Below, piece by piece: positions 1 through 9,539 of a DNA stretch of 64,000 nt. The position numbers and the translations under genes were made by a program. The notes beneath the pieces are model-generated. The model did not search any database, was not told the DNA's origin, and was given only the letters and a program-made list of their open reading frames with translations. The DNA is from Luzula sylvatica (taxonomy: Eukaryota > Streptophyta > Magnoliopsida > Poales > Juncaceae): contig OX326957.1 in assembly GCA_946800325.1 (NCBI GenBank), positions 49,533,307 through 49,597,306 of the forward strand, read 5' to 3'. Each line of letters opens with the position of its first letter. The first letter of the stretch is position 1.

Positions 1-670
1 TTTTTTAATCAAAGAAAATATTCTCAGAAAATAAATAAGTACAAGTTGTTTCAAAAGTACAAATGGAATTATGATTTTATTCTCACATATATATAATTCC
101 AATTATAGATAAAACACCTGAATTATTGAATACAACAATTGGCTAAACTTAATTATGCCAATTGATCTATCTTAGATAACAATTTACATGGACCATAAGA
201 GTAAAGATAAAAAAAAGAAAAGTAAAAAGGGGTTAATACTTAAATAGTAAAAAGGTTAAGCATTTGATCATTGACCAAAGTAAAAACAAAATCAACAAAC
301 AAGTTGAAAGATATGTGAATATACATACAATAAAACAAAACGATAGATAACTTTTAAAAAATCAAAGAAAAGACAAAAGAAGAGAGAAGAAAAGAAAGGA
401 AAAAAGCCCCATCAACCATTGATTGATTTTAACTAATCATAATCTGCCATATTCCATGAATGCCTCAACATAAAAAATGAGAATCCCAAATCACCACAAA
501 AATTACAACATGTTGCAAAACCCCCTAAAATGAAATAAATTACAAACCACTAAAAAACAATATTTTACACACACAAATGGATAAACCCTCACACACCCTC
601 TATTATCATACACATTTAATTTCATTTCTCTATATTCAAATCAATCATCCAACAGTATTCATCCACGTGT
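1..670. other. AT-rich 3' flank of AMT1, no gene
   Basis: AT-rich sequence with long A runs downstream of the ammonium transporter stop codon. It must hold that gene's 3' UTR and polyadenylation signals. I see no open frame or repeat structure that I can support. Confidence 0.6.
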
Positions 671-2188
671 CTACACCTGATCGGCCTCGGTAGGTGTACT
701 TCCGGGCTCGACCCTTGATCGAAGCGCGAAACTTCCTACCGGTCCACCATCTTTACTGTCTTCATCATTGTACGCATAAGCGAACCCTCCGTGACGAGTG
801 AGATCCATACCGGCCATTTCATCCTCCGGGGAGATCCGTAACAACTTAAGCTTGTGCAAGACAAAGAAAAGAGGTCCCATGGTGATACTTACCCAACCAA
901 AGATCACGATAATCTGTACCAGATGTGCGCCCAAGAGACGACCGCCACCTCCCATAAAGAGACCGTATGGACGGTCTGGCCGGCCTGGATAAACTTGATT
1001 CACGTACTTCTTACGCGCGAAGAGGGCGGTGAAAATAATTCCCCACATACCACATCCACCATGCAACTGAGCAGCCTCTAATGGATCATCGTACTTGAGC
1101 TTGACCGCAAGTGCGTTGAATCCAATCAAGACCCAAGCTGCGACGAAGCCGCAAATAATGGCAGCCCATGGGTCTACGACCGAGCAACCAGATGTAATGG
1201 CTGCGAATCCACCAAGAAGACCATTGCACACGTCAATCACGTTCCAGTGACCGGTTTGGAGACGTTTCCCGAAAAGGGTGGTCAATCCGGCAATACTTCC
1301 AGCGAGGGTGGTGGTCACGGCGGTTCGGCCAACAGCGGACCATTGGCCGTGGATGGAACCTGATGGGCCGTACGATTTGTCGATGATGGTGAAAGAACCC
1401 GGGTTGAAACCGTACCAACCGAACCAAAGGAGGAAGGTACCGAGAACCACCAAAGAAGCACTGTGGCCTTTTAAGACGACTGACCGACCAGCATGGTCGA
1501 AACGGCCAATACGAGGTCCTTCAATAAGGGCCCCCCATAGACCGGCGACTCCACCAACCATATGGACCACACCAGACCCTGCGAAATCAATCACACCAGA
1601 CTTGAACAATAGGGCTTCACCAACGTTTTTGCCGGCTGAGGCCCAACCATCAACGGACCAGAACCAGTGGGACACGACCGGATAAACGAACCCGGTGAGA
1701 AACGCCGAGTAGATCAAATAAGCAACGAACTGGGTTCTCTCCGCAATTGATCCAGAGGTAATACCGGCTGCAGCAATGGCGAAAGCCCATTGATAGAGAA
1801 AGAAGGGGTAATCGAACCCGGTCTGAGGAAGATTCTGCAGACCAAAGAACTGTTTACCAATGAAACCATTTGAAGGAGAACCAAAAGCAAATGCAAAACC
1901 GAAGAGGTAGTAGAACAGAGCTCCGGCACAAGCATCGAGGACGTTGGTAAGCATGATGTTCATGGTGTTCTTGGCTCGTACAGAACCGGCACAGAGCATG
2001 GCAAAGCCTAGTTGCATGGCAAACACGAGATATGCAGAGAAAAGGAGATATGTCGAGTCGATAGCATACCCTGTGTCGATGAATTGGTTTGAGACCGAGT
2101 CGAACTGACCGCATATCAAATCCGCTGCGCCAGTCGCGTTGCCGGCGCCGGTAAGAAAGGTCGCCAAGTCCGCCGCACAGGTCGACAT
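671..2188 (-). CDS. AMT1: AMT1-type high-affinity ammonium transporter
   Basis: A 505-residue uninterrupted frame. It encodes a plasma-membrane AMT1-subfamily ammonium transporter, which takes up NH4+ as a trimer. The AMT/Mep/Rh pattern is clear: the segment [18 protein letters not shown] near residue 65, the signature [20 protein letters not shown] near residue 200, LHGGCGMWG near residue 378, and about 11 hydrophobic segments. The cytosolic tail carries [10 protein letters not shown], whose Thr (about residue 464) matches the conserved site that closes the trimer when phosphorylated in Arabidopsis AMT1;1. Length matches the subfamily (about 500) and AMT1 genes are commonly intronless. The start is the first in-frame ATG, about 105 bp from a TATA box. 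Which AMT1 paralogue it is cannot be settled here. No frame damage is seen. Confidence 0.97.
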   Translation of the reverse strand: MSTCAADLATFLTGAGNATGAADLICGQFDSVSNQFIDTGYAIDSTYLLFSAYLVFAMQLGFAMLCAGSVRAKNTMNIMLTNVLDACAGALFYYLFGFAFAFGSPSNGFIGKQFFGLQNLPQTGFDYPFFLYQWAFAIAAAGITSGSIAERTQFVAYLIYSAFLTGFVYPVVSHWFWSVDGWASAGKNVGEALLFKSGVIDFAGSGVVHMVGGVAGLWGALIEGPRIGRFDHAGRSVVLKGHSASLVVLGTFLLWFGWYGFNPGSFTIIDKSYGPSGSIHGQWSAVGRTAVTTTLAGSIAGLTTLFGKRLQTGHWNVIDVCNGLLGGFAAITSGCSVVDPWAAIICGFVAAWVLIGFNALAVKLKYDDPLEAAQLHGGCGMWGIIFTALFARKKYVNQVYPGRPDRPYGLFMGGGGRLLGAHLVQIIVIFGWVSITMGPLFFVLHKLKLLRISPEDEMAGMDLTRHGGFAYAYNDEDSKDGGPVGSFALRSRVEPGSTPTEADQV

Positions 2189-2293
2189 GATGGCAAACTA
2201 AGGGTAGTTGCGGGCCAAATGGATAGGGAATGGATTTGAAGATCGTTGGGATTTGTGTGTGATGGAGTGTTAAGAGTAGGGGGGACAGACGAG

Positions 2294-2300
2294 TTTTATA
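2294..2300 (-). promoter_or_regulatory. TATA box of AMT1
   Basis: On the minus strand the sequence reads TATAAAA, about 106 bp upstream of the AMT1 start codon, giving a 5' UTR of roughly 70-80 nt. Position and match are good, but the transcription start is inferred. Confidence 0.6.
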
Positions 2301-2309
2301 GAGGGAGAG

Positions 2310-2935
2310 GGCGAAGAAGACTGAATTGGAAGTTTTGCAATCAGGTCCTTCATTTTCCAAAATTTACAAATTAAAATGTTATTTGGAAGTTTACCCACGA
2401 TGATGATGCGCTGAATCTGAATCTCACAACGATGAATCAATCGTCTTACCCACGATGATGCACTGAATCTTTCTATTCGGATACTTGACGGGTTATTGGA
2501 TATTTGTACCGATACAGCTATACTGCTATAAGTATACATGTATTTATTTATAGTGATTATTACAATTTATTATTGAGTGGGATTTAATCATTTAACAGAG
2601 AGTTGGTAGCTGTTTCAGCACGGCGGACGCAACAATCCAAACAGGAAAAAAACACCTAATATTTTCCACGAATTTTTATAGATATATTGTACTTGTAGGC
2701 TTGATGTGTCATGTTTGAAGGAAATTCTTTATTTGGAACAATGGAACATGTGCAAATTATCATTTCTGTTAAGCTTCTAAAAATATGAAAAAGAGAAAAC
2801 GAATTTGGATGATTATTTTGTTCCTTTTTTAGGATAATGCATAATAATATCCATGAGCATATTATCCATACTTTCCAAAGAGACAAACTAGATGATGCTT
2901 CCATTGAAAAAAAAAGAAGCAGGCGCAGCCATAGT
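2310..2935. other. AMT1 upstream region, no gene
   Basis: AT-rich upstream DNA. A short near-duplicate segment (cccacgatgatg at about 2395 and 2451) occurs in it. No gene is supported; short frames here have no recognisable content. Confidence 0.5.
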
Positions 2936-2939
2936 ACTG

Positions 2940-3600
2940 CTAGTTTTTTTTGGGGATTTTTATATTGTATTTGATTTGATTTTATTCTTATATATTTGAA
3001 GAGATTACATAAATAAAATAATAATTTCTTATTGATATTTTTGTGCTACCTAACTCCTTTATTAATCCTCTACAATTCATACACTTAATACTCTATTATC
3101 CCTCTCAAGTCGAAAGGTTATAAGATATACCGTTAGCTTGTATCGAAGTAATTTGAAACGAGGCGAGGTGAGTATTTTCGTGAGCACGTTCGCGATTTGA
3201 TCATTCGTGTTAAGGTATTTAACAAACAAGCGTTTGTTTGCTACCAAATCACGAACAAAATGGAAGTCAATCTCGATTTTTCTTAGTACATGCAAGCAGA
3301 ACGAGATTGTGAGTGAGGTAGGTGGCATCAATATTGTCGCACCAAAGAAAAAGGAGAAGAGGATTGAGGAATCTGAAGCTCATGTAATAAGTATTGAAAC
3401 CATATTAGCTCGGAAGTAGCCATCGCTCCGCTTAGATATTCGGCCTCGGTACTTAACCTAACCTAGACATCGTGAGTTGCTTCTTGGAAGACCAAGACAC
3501 AAGATTCGGTCCGAAGAAAATGCATTAAACCGTTCTGGATTCTCGATTATCCGTACATCCTGCCCAATCCGCATCGGTGTAGGCTTGCAAGGTGAGGTCA
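2940..3600 (-). mobile_element. Ty1/copia retrotransposon 3' fragment (RNase H end, PPT, partial LTR)
   Basis: On the minus strand, translation in broken frames gives the familiar end of a copia polyprotein: a YTDADWAG-like RNase H segment near 3590-3540, then EIDFHFVRDLVANKRLFVKY and a TADQIANVLTK-type segment between about 3290 and 3150. It is followed by a purine-rich tract (ttgagagggat, about 3096-3108), where a polypurine tract is expected, and AT-rich DNA that may be the start of a decayed 3' LTR. Several frame changes show that it is dead. The rest of the element is missing; the neighbouring LTR at 3615 faces the other way and is probably from another insertion. Confidence 0.75.
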
Positions 3601-3724
3601 TGAGACGATCGAAATGAAGGAAATAAATGTTTGGATCAATGATAAAATGCTATATATAAGGATAAACGAACTTACGCGGTCGTGAGTTTAAATAAGTGTG
3701 TAATATGATTATACACAATTAGGA

Positions 3725-4030
3725 TCCAGAGGGATTTCCGTTCGAACGGAAGCTTAAGCTCCGTTCGAACGGAATACTACGGGTATAATAAATGTTTTGT
3801 ACAACCTCGAGACAGAGAGGGTTCCGTTCGTACGGAAACTAAGGCTCCGTTCGAACGGAATGCTTCGAGTATAAAAGTGTTTTATGCACACTCAAGACAG
3901 AGAAGGTTCCGTTCAAACGGAAGCTTAGGCTCCATCCGAACGGAATGCTTCGAGTATAATAATTGATTTATGTAGGCTCAATACAGAGAGGGTTCCGTAC
4001 GAACGGAAGCTTTGTCCGTTCAAACGGAAC
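3725..4030. repeat. U3 tandem array with palindromic CCGTTCGAACGG motifs
   Basis: Three to four diverged units of about 80-90 bp. Each has a palindrome of the type TTCCGTTCGAACGGAA, followed by a second half-site and a shared linker (gagacagagagggttccgtt, ttcgagtataa). Several palindromes have decayed by single substitutions. The CCGTT/AACGG core looks like a plant MYB core site, but that role is inferred. Confidence 0.75.
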
Positions 4031-4064
4031 GAAAGCCTTGATGAATGTATATATTGGATATATA

Positions 4065-5345
4065 CAGGCCCGGTCCTGAGTTTTCGGAGGCCCGTGACAT
4101 GATGTTACGATAATTCGAAATTACGAAATAATATCATTTAAAAAAATATTTTTTTTAAATATAAAACAAAATACATAATAATAAAATGAGTTCAAAATAT
4201 TACAAAACACATAACTAACGTATTCATTTAATTTTAAATATCGCTCTTCTCGCATTTTTGGAGGCAAATATAAAAAAAGATGGTTTTATTGAAACTACAA
4301 GAGAATTGAAGAGAGAGTGACTTAAATTTTATTGAAACTAAGCCAAATTCATGGCTTAAATTTTATGTGACACACAAGTCACATAGAGCAAATTCATGGC
4401 TCAAAAGTGACACACTAATTGCAACATAGCCAAATTCATGGCTTAAATTGAAACTAAGCCAAATTCATGGCACAGACTTAAATTGAAATTCATGGCACAC
4501 TTAAATTGAAACTAAGCAAAAATCAGTACACACTTAAAATCGAAAGAAGTATGTATTACCACTAATTCAGGGCACTAATTCATGTCACACTAATTCATGA
4601 CACACTTAAATCAGTACACTTAAATCAGTAGTAGTACACACTTAAATCGAAAGAATCATGTATTACCAAAATCAGTACACACTTAAATCAGTACCACTAA
4701 TTCATGGCACACTTAAATCATATCACATTTACACTTAAAATTGAAACTATAACCACACCTAAATTACTGAGCATATCGAAACAGAAACTCAATTGCATGA
4801 TAAATTGGCGAAATTGGGGAAATTGCATACCTAAATTACTAAGCATATCGAAACATTTACACTTAAATCAGTACCACAAATTGCATGATAAATTGGCGAA
4901 ATTTCAACAAGAAAATCAGTACACACTTCAGTACACATTTACAAGACCGAACAGAAACTCAATTGACGAAAAATTGCAACAAAAATTGACGAAATTTCAA
5001 CAAAATTTAAACTTCACGAAATTACACATTTACACTTAAATCAGTACCACTATGGTGGCCTCGCGTGCGTGAAGTTCAGTCGCGTCGGCGTCGCAGGTCG
5101 CTTCAGAGTTCAGACAGAAGCTTCAGTCGTAGAGAGCTAGGGACCTAGGGTTTCGTTGGCGTGCAGGATAAGGATTGAGTTGAGGTAATGGATCCGGATC
5201 TTGCACAACCGGGTCCGGTGCAAATAAGGGTTAACGGGTCGAATTAGTAATAGGTATAAATAATTTATATGTAAAAAAGGAAGGCCTATTGGAAATGGAG
5301 GCCTGTGACCCGGGCCAACTGGGCCAAAGCCCAGGGCCGGGCCTG
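4065..5345. mobile_element. Non-autonomous hAT element (1281 bp)
   Basis: Ends are CAGGCCCGGTCCTG (left) and the complement of CAGGCCCGGCCCTG (right). They are flanked by a perfect 8-bp target duplication, gatatata, at 4057-4064 and 5346-5353. TIR type and 8-bp duplication define hAT. The interior is low-complexity, with many copies of acacttaaatcagtac and gccaaattcatggc motifs (4290-5040), and has no transposase frame. It sits in the LTR that begins at 3615. Confidence 0.9.
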
Positions 5346-5392
5346 GATATATATAATCTTTGGCCCAATCCTTATCTTAATATAAGTATATA

Positions 5393-5679
5393 CAGGGGTG
5401 GATCCAAGGGAGGGGGGAGCGGGAGCCTCCCTCCCGTTATAAATTCAAAATCGAAAAATATCTCTTGAACAAGATGATTTTGCTTGTTATAAAAATAATA
5501 ATTACAATAAATATTTTTATATTTCACAATGAGTTGAGTAGTCTAGTGCTAAAACTTATGTTTAGTAATTGAGAGGTCTCAAGATCAAACCCCAAGTATC
5601 ACAATTTTTGATTTTTTTTAAGTTCAGCCCACCCTATTATGTTCGACCCTCCTATAAATCAATCCTGGCTCCGCCCCTG
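5393..5679. mobile_element. Small non-autonomous hAT element, dTph1-like ends (287 bp)
   Basis: Left end CAGGGGTGGATCCA and right end complement CAGGGGCGGAGCCAGG resemble the Petunia dTph1 type. A perfect 8-bp target duplication, agtatata, lies at 5385-5392 and 5680-5687. Removing the element restores a promoter-like stretch, tataagtatatatag, that aligns with the TATA region of the sister LTR near 8440. So it inserted into the LTR promoter. Confidence 0.9.
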
Positions 5680-6216
5680 AGTATATATAGTATGTTTCTC
5701 TCTCCTCTAACTAATCCAATATGTTGGGAATCATTCCAACACTCATTCAAGAGGGTGCAAACAAAAGAGAGGGAAAAAGAAAGAGGAGAAAAACCGTTTT
5801 CTCCATTAGAGAACGTAATCGAACAAGTTAAGCAATAAGCAGTTGTGTGTGTGACTGGGTGACTACAACTCAAGGTGGATACGAGCCGAGGAATCATGCT
5901 GTTGGTTCTCGTTTGTGATCAAGGAGAAGTTAGAGTTTGACCGAAACAGTTTCGGTTTGTCCAAGAGAAGGAGTTCGTAGTTCGTGTATCGACGGTGACA
6001 AGTTGTGTGGGATGGGACGCACGCGTTGCCGGATTGGAAGCACGATGAAAAACGAGACGTGAAGAGCAAGATGAAAGAAAGGTGTCAACCCTTCTCACAC
6101 CATCAATTTGGTGCGGTATTGTATGTTAATTCTTCCATGATTCGCACGCTCGGAATCGATGACGAAGATCCTCGAAACTAGGGAAAGGCACCGCATCCCA
6201 CATCCACTACTCGGTG

Positions 6217-6376
6217 CGGGGCCGAAGAATTCCAAATAGTGGTATTAGAGAAACCGTTATCGATTCGAGTGTCGAATCGAATGCGTATAAGTGTACCGCG
6301 GGGCCGAAGAATTCCAAATAGTGGTATTAGAGAAACCGATATCGATTCGAGTGTCGAATCGAATGCGTATAAGTGT
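6217..6376 (+). repeat. Tandem duplication of about 82 bp over LTR end and primer binding site
   Basis: A stretch starting ggggccgaagaattccaaat and continuing through tggtattagag to gaatgcgtataagtgt occurs twice, at about 6217-6293 and 6299-6376, with one visible substitution (cgttatcg versus cgatatcg). The tggtattagag part resembles a primer binding site complementary to initiator tRNA-Met. The copies carry the end of the LTR and the start of the internal region. Confidence 0.7.
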
Positions 6377-6539
6377 TACACACGATCAGGCATGAATTTC
6401 GATTAATTTTAGATTAAAATCCCAAGTAGAATTCACTAGAGACCAATTATGTAATGATTGAGAGTATCTAGGAATGATCGTGAAAAAGTTTCATGATTTG
6501 TCGTTTTGGAAACGATCTAAAACGGAAGAAACGGTTGTC
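6377..6539. other. Short internal remnant between opposed LTRs
   Basis: Residual internal sequence of the plus-strand element, passing without a clear border into the U5 side of the minus-strand LTR. No coding frame of interest. Confidence 0.4.
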
Positions 6540-7009
6540 GCGCTTATTATTCCTTCTTCTTCTTCACTCCGGCCGTCTCTTGTGCGTCTCACGTCACATG
6601 TCTCGACACCGTCGTGCTTCCACTCCGGCAACGCGTGCGTCCCATTCCCACACGACTCGACACCGTCTCGACACGTTCTTCATCTTTAGGGTAAACCGAA
6701 ACGATTTCGGTGAAACCCTAATTTCAGTCTGATCACAAACGAGAGTCACAAACATGAACTCCTCTACTCGTATCCACCGTGAGTTGTAGTCTCTCGGTCA
6801 CACACGCAACTGCCTAGACGAAGTGTGTGTGAACTTTCTTGATTAGATTATGATCTTTGACGGAGAAAATGCATTTTCTCCTCTTTTTCTTTTCCTCTTT
6901 GGTGGCACTCCAACTATTGATAGAGTGATTAGAACTGAGTTCCATACATGGTGGAGAGAGAAACATCATATTTATACTTAATAGGATAAGGACAACTCAA
7001 AAGGTGTAT
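6540..7009 (-). mobile_element. LTR fragment: promoter, R and U5 (minus strand)
   Basis: Read on the minus strand it begins ttttgagttgtccttatcc, followed by TATA (agtataaatatgatg), a CT-rich leader, ggtggatacgagtagagg and gggacgcacgcgttgcc. These match the promoter-R-U5 part of the LTRs at 3615 and 7964 in the same order. It lacks U3. A U3-only piece in the same orientation lies at 9060-9517, so the two are probably halves of one LTR split by the DNA between them. Confidence 0.65.
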
Positions 7010-7954
7010 TGTTGGGTATCGGCGTCCCTACCGAGCCTCGCGCAGCGGATTGTGAGGCCCGGTCCGACCCGATCCCGAGGACCACGTCAACGACTCGATC
7101 GTACAAATCCTAAATTATGTGCAACTACCTATGAAATTAACTCTTAATTCATAGAGAATCATCCGCGTGAAATTGATCACGGAGATGGGTTGACTGCGTA
7201 GTTGCTTTGCACGCTTCGATCCCGGTAACACGCACGTCCCACGCCCGCGCGATTCGACACCTTGCTCGAAGCTCCTTTTGTCGTATACGACCGGAATTTC
7301 TCCGGTTCGTCTTCGACCTTGATCGACCCTGCTCTTGATTGATCACACCAGAAAATCTCACGTTAGATTTCTCTACTCATATCCACCTCGAGCTCGCGTC
7401 TTTCGGTTGTGGCAAATTTCCCTAAAATTTTCACAAACTTGCTCAAGATCCAATCTCTTTTCTCTCTTCTAACTTGTCTCACAAGATCTATTCTTTCTGC
7501 AAGAAATGGCCAGGAGGAAGAAGGAATGAATGCCCAGATCTTATAATCAAAGCCTCAATTAATAGGGCATTAATTAGTATCAAAACTGCTAATCTAGAAT
7601 TTGGATCACGGTGCGTCATGACGCACGATATGGTGCGTCATGACGCACGTGTCACGAGTACTAGATCTAGCCGTTACAATTGTGCTCCATCATGACGGAC
7701 ATGACTGTGCGTCATGACGCACCACCGTCATGACGCACTGGATGGTGCGTCATGACGGTATACTCACAGATTGGCCTATATAGAAATACATTACTGTGCG
7801 TCATGACGGACCATATGGTGCGTCATGACGGACTATGTAATTTCTGTGATATTCGCATAATCTTATTATACATCAAATCGTTCCGACGGACGCGTACGTA
7901 CATCTACCCTCATATGTACAATCTACTAGTTGATCGGTAACTGTATTTCCTTCA
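7010..7954 (-). mobile_element. Copia-type LTR, minus strand (945 bp)
   Basis: Starts on the minus strand with TGAAGGAAATACAG at 7954 and ends ccgatacccaaca at 7010. U3 holds GTGCGTCATGACGCAC palindromes. The U5 side (gtggatatgagtagag, gggacgtgcgtg, gtgatcaatttcacgcggat) aligns with the LTR at 7964. No matching 5-bp duplication was found, so it may be a solo LTR or a rearranged piece. Confidence 0.65.
7608..7840. repeat. U3 array of GTGCGTCATGACGCAC palindromes
   Basis: Two perfect 16-bp palindromes lie at about 7609-7640, followed by a cluster of full and half copies at about 7685-7760 and 7795-7840, spaced by short unique sequence. Each palindrome holds two opposed TGACG cores, the site type bound by plant TGA-class bZIP factors. 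Binding is inferred. Confidence 0.8.
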
Positions 7955-7987
7955 TGATATACATGAAGGAAATACAGTTACGGATCA
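7929..7987. repeat. Head-to-head LTR junction forming a large palindrome
   Basis: Two opposed LTR starts (minus at 7954, plus at 7964) are 9 bp apart, so the sequence reads as an inverted repeat with about 28-bp arms (gttgatcggtaactg... against ...cagttacggatcaac, one mismatch) around tgatataca. Confidence 0.75.
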
Positions 7988-8455
7988 ACCGTAAAAGTGT
8001 ACACAAGGATAAACGAACGTACGCGTTCGTAGGCATAAGAAGCAGTTTTTGTAAATCTGGCATAACTTTCAGTGGCAAACTCCAATTTGAATGGTTCAAA
8101 TTGGGTTAGATAGATAATGAGATTATGTAGAACTTTCATGTAGAAATATATTTCATTTGAACGAAGTATCAGTGTCGTTTTAATGAAATACCGAAAAGGT
8201 GCGATAGTTTGACATACAGTTAGTAAAACCATCATAACTTTCGTATCCAAATTCCAATTGGGCCAGGCAAAATTGAGTTGGAAAGATAATAAGATTATCT
8301 ACAACTTTCGGGAAGGTTTGAAGTCGGTTGGAACGATTTAATATTTTCTTTTCAGCAGAATACTGAAAGGGTGTGTGCAGTTTTCTGTTTGAAGAGGTGT
8401 ATAGTATATATACATACATTTTGGCCCATCCTTATCCTATGTTGTATAAATAGGA

Positions 8456-8504
<49 letters not shown>

Positions 8505-9059
8505 GAAGTCTATTCAGTTCAATTCATTATATCCAGAGAATTAATCCAGAAATAGAGAGTCATCTTTCAGAGAGTGAAAGAGTGCGAAAAGAGAGAAACG
8601 AGAAAAACTGTTTTTCTCGGTTTAGAGAATCAATCCAATCAAGCAAGTTTACCGGTATACCGTCTAGGCAGGTATACCCGTAACCGAGGTGCTACGACTC
8701 ACGTTGGATACGAGTAGAGGAGCGACACTTGTGGCTCTTCGTTGTGATCAAACCGGAGAAGTATGAGAGTGAAAGGCTGTGGAAGCGTGTGGACGTGGGA
8801 CGCACGAAAGACAACCGGAGGCGTGTCAAGACGGTGGGAGACGTGTGGTATGGGACGCACGGGCTAGTCACCAACGTGACACCGAAGAAGAGAAGGATGC
8901 GAGCGATCAACCCTTCGTGCGTGATCAATTTCACGCAGGTAATCGTCTATCCTACTTTGCATCGTACCCTCGAAGTCGAGGCGTGATCTCGGAATTTGGG
9001 AACCGGACCGGGCCTTCATATCCGCTGCGCGGGCCCGGGGTCTGGATCGATTCCCTACA
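7964..9059 (+). mobile_element. Copia-type LTR, plus strand (1096 bp)
   Basis: Starts TGAAGGAAATACAG and ends ttccctaca. U3 (8010-8400) has two diverged copies of a unit of about 170 bp beginning near cataactttc. The promoter region is ttggcccatccttatcc followed by tgtataaatagg (about 8424-8455), then a CT repeat (8460-8502), an R/U5 leader with ggatacgagtagagg, gggacgcacg and gtgatcaatttcacgc. It is the most complete LTR copy in the window. The internal region that should follow is absent. Confidence 0.7.
8455..8502 (+). repeat. (CT)n microsatellite in the LTR leader
   Basis: About 20 uninterrupted CT units directly after the LTR TATA box. The sister LTRs have only short CT-rich stretches here, so the repeat expanded in this copy. 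Confidence 0.85.
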
Positions 9060-9517
9060 TATCGTATATACCAATTCGTGTATAATCTAATTATACACAA
9101 AGACTTCCATAATCACTTCCGTTACCACGCTACATAAGGTCCGTTGGAACGGACTGTACAGTAACTATGTATTATACAATCTCGAGTAGTTCCGTTACAA
9201 CGTAGCTAAAGCTCCATTGTAACGGACCATTCCGTAATCCAGTTACTAAATTGCATCGAGTACATCCGTTGTAACGAAGCCCAGCTTTCGTTACAACGAA
9301 ACTGCTTCTGGAACTTTACTTCATTAATACTTAAAAACTTATTAACGAAACTTGTATAAGTCTGTTACAATGGACCTTAACGTCCATTGTAGCGAAACTG
9401 CTCAGGAATTGAAATTTGCACAATTTTATTATACACTTATCAATTATGTTGAACGCGTAGATTCGTTTGTCCTTATACGTATACTTTTATCGTTGAAACA
9501 AAACTGTATTTCCTTCA
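9060..9517 (-). mobile_element. LTR fragment: U3 with CCGTTnnAACGG palindromes (minus strand)
   Basis: On the minus strand it starts TGAAGGAAATACAG at 9517 and runs into repeats such as tccgttggaacgga, ccgttacaacg and ccattgtaacgga. The motif class is that of the array at 3725-4030. It stops abruptly at the end of the plus-strand LTR at 9059, and its missing promoter-R-U5 part may be the piece at 6540-7009. Confidence 0.6.
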
Positions 9518-9539
9518 TTTGGGAGTCCAAACAACATTT

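Larger units (their letters stand above)
3615..6236 (+). mobile_element. Copia-type LTR (5' LTR), split by two hAT elements
   Basis: Begins TGAAGGAAATA, the same start seen in LTRs at 7964 (plus), 7954 (minus) and 9517 (minus). Its U3 carries palindromic repeats (about 3725-4030), its promoter and R region (ttggcccaatccttatc, TATA, then CT-rich) lies around 5360-5720, and its U5 (ggtggatacgagcc, gggacgcacgcg) around 5870-6070. It ends just before a primer-binding-site-like tggtattagag at about 6240. Two hAT insertions (4065-5345 and 5393-5679) interrupt it. Without them and their target duplications it is about 1.04 kb, close to the 1.10 kb of the LTR at 7964-9059. The end coordinate is good to a few bases. 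Confidence 0.7.

Noticed and set aside
1278..1685. 135-codon frame on the plus strand
   Set aside because: Lies wholly antisense to the AMT1 gene and has no domain; a shadow of a conserved coding sequence.
4704..5039. 111-codon frame
   Set aside because: Runs through the low-complexity repeats of a hAT element; no recognisable motif.
7608..7840. Possible CRISPR-like array of regularly spaced palindromes
   Set aside because: Spacing is irregular, the host is a plant, and the array lies in LTR U3 sequence.
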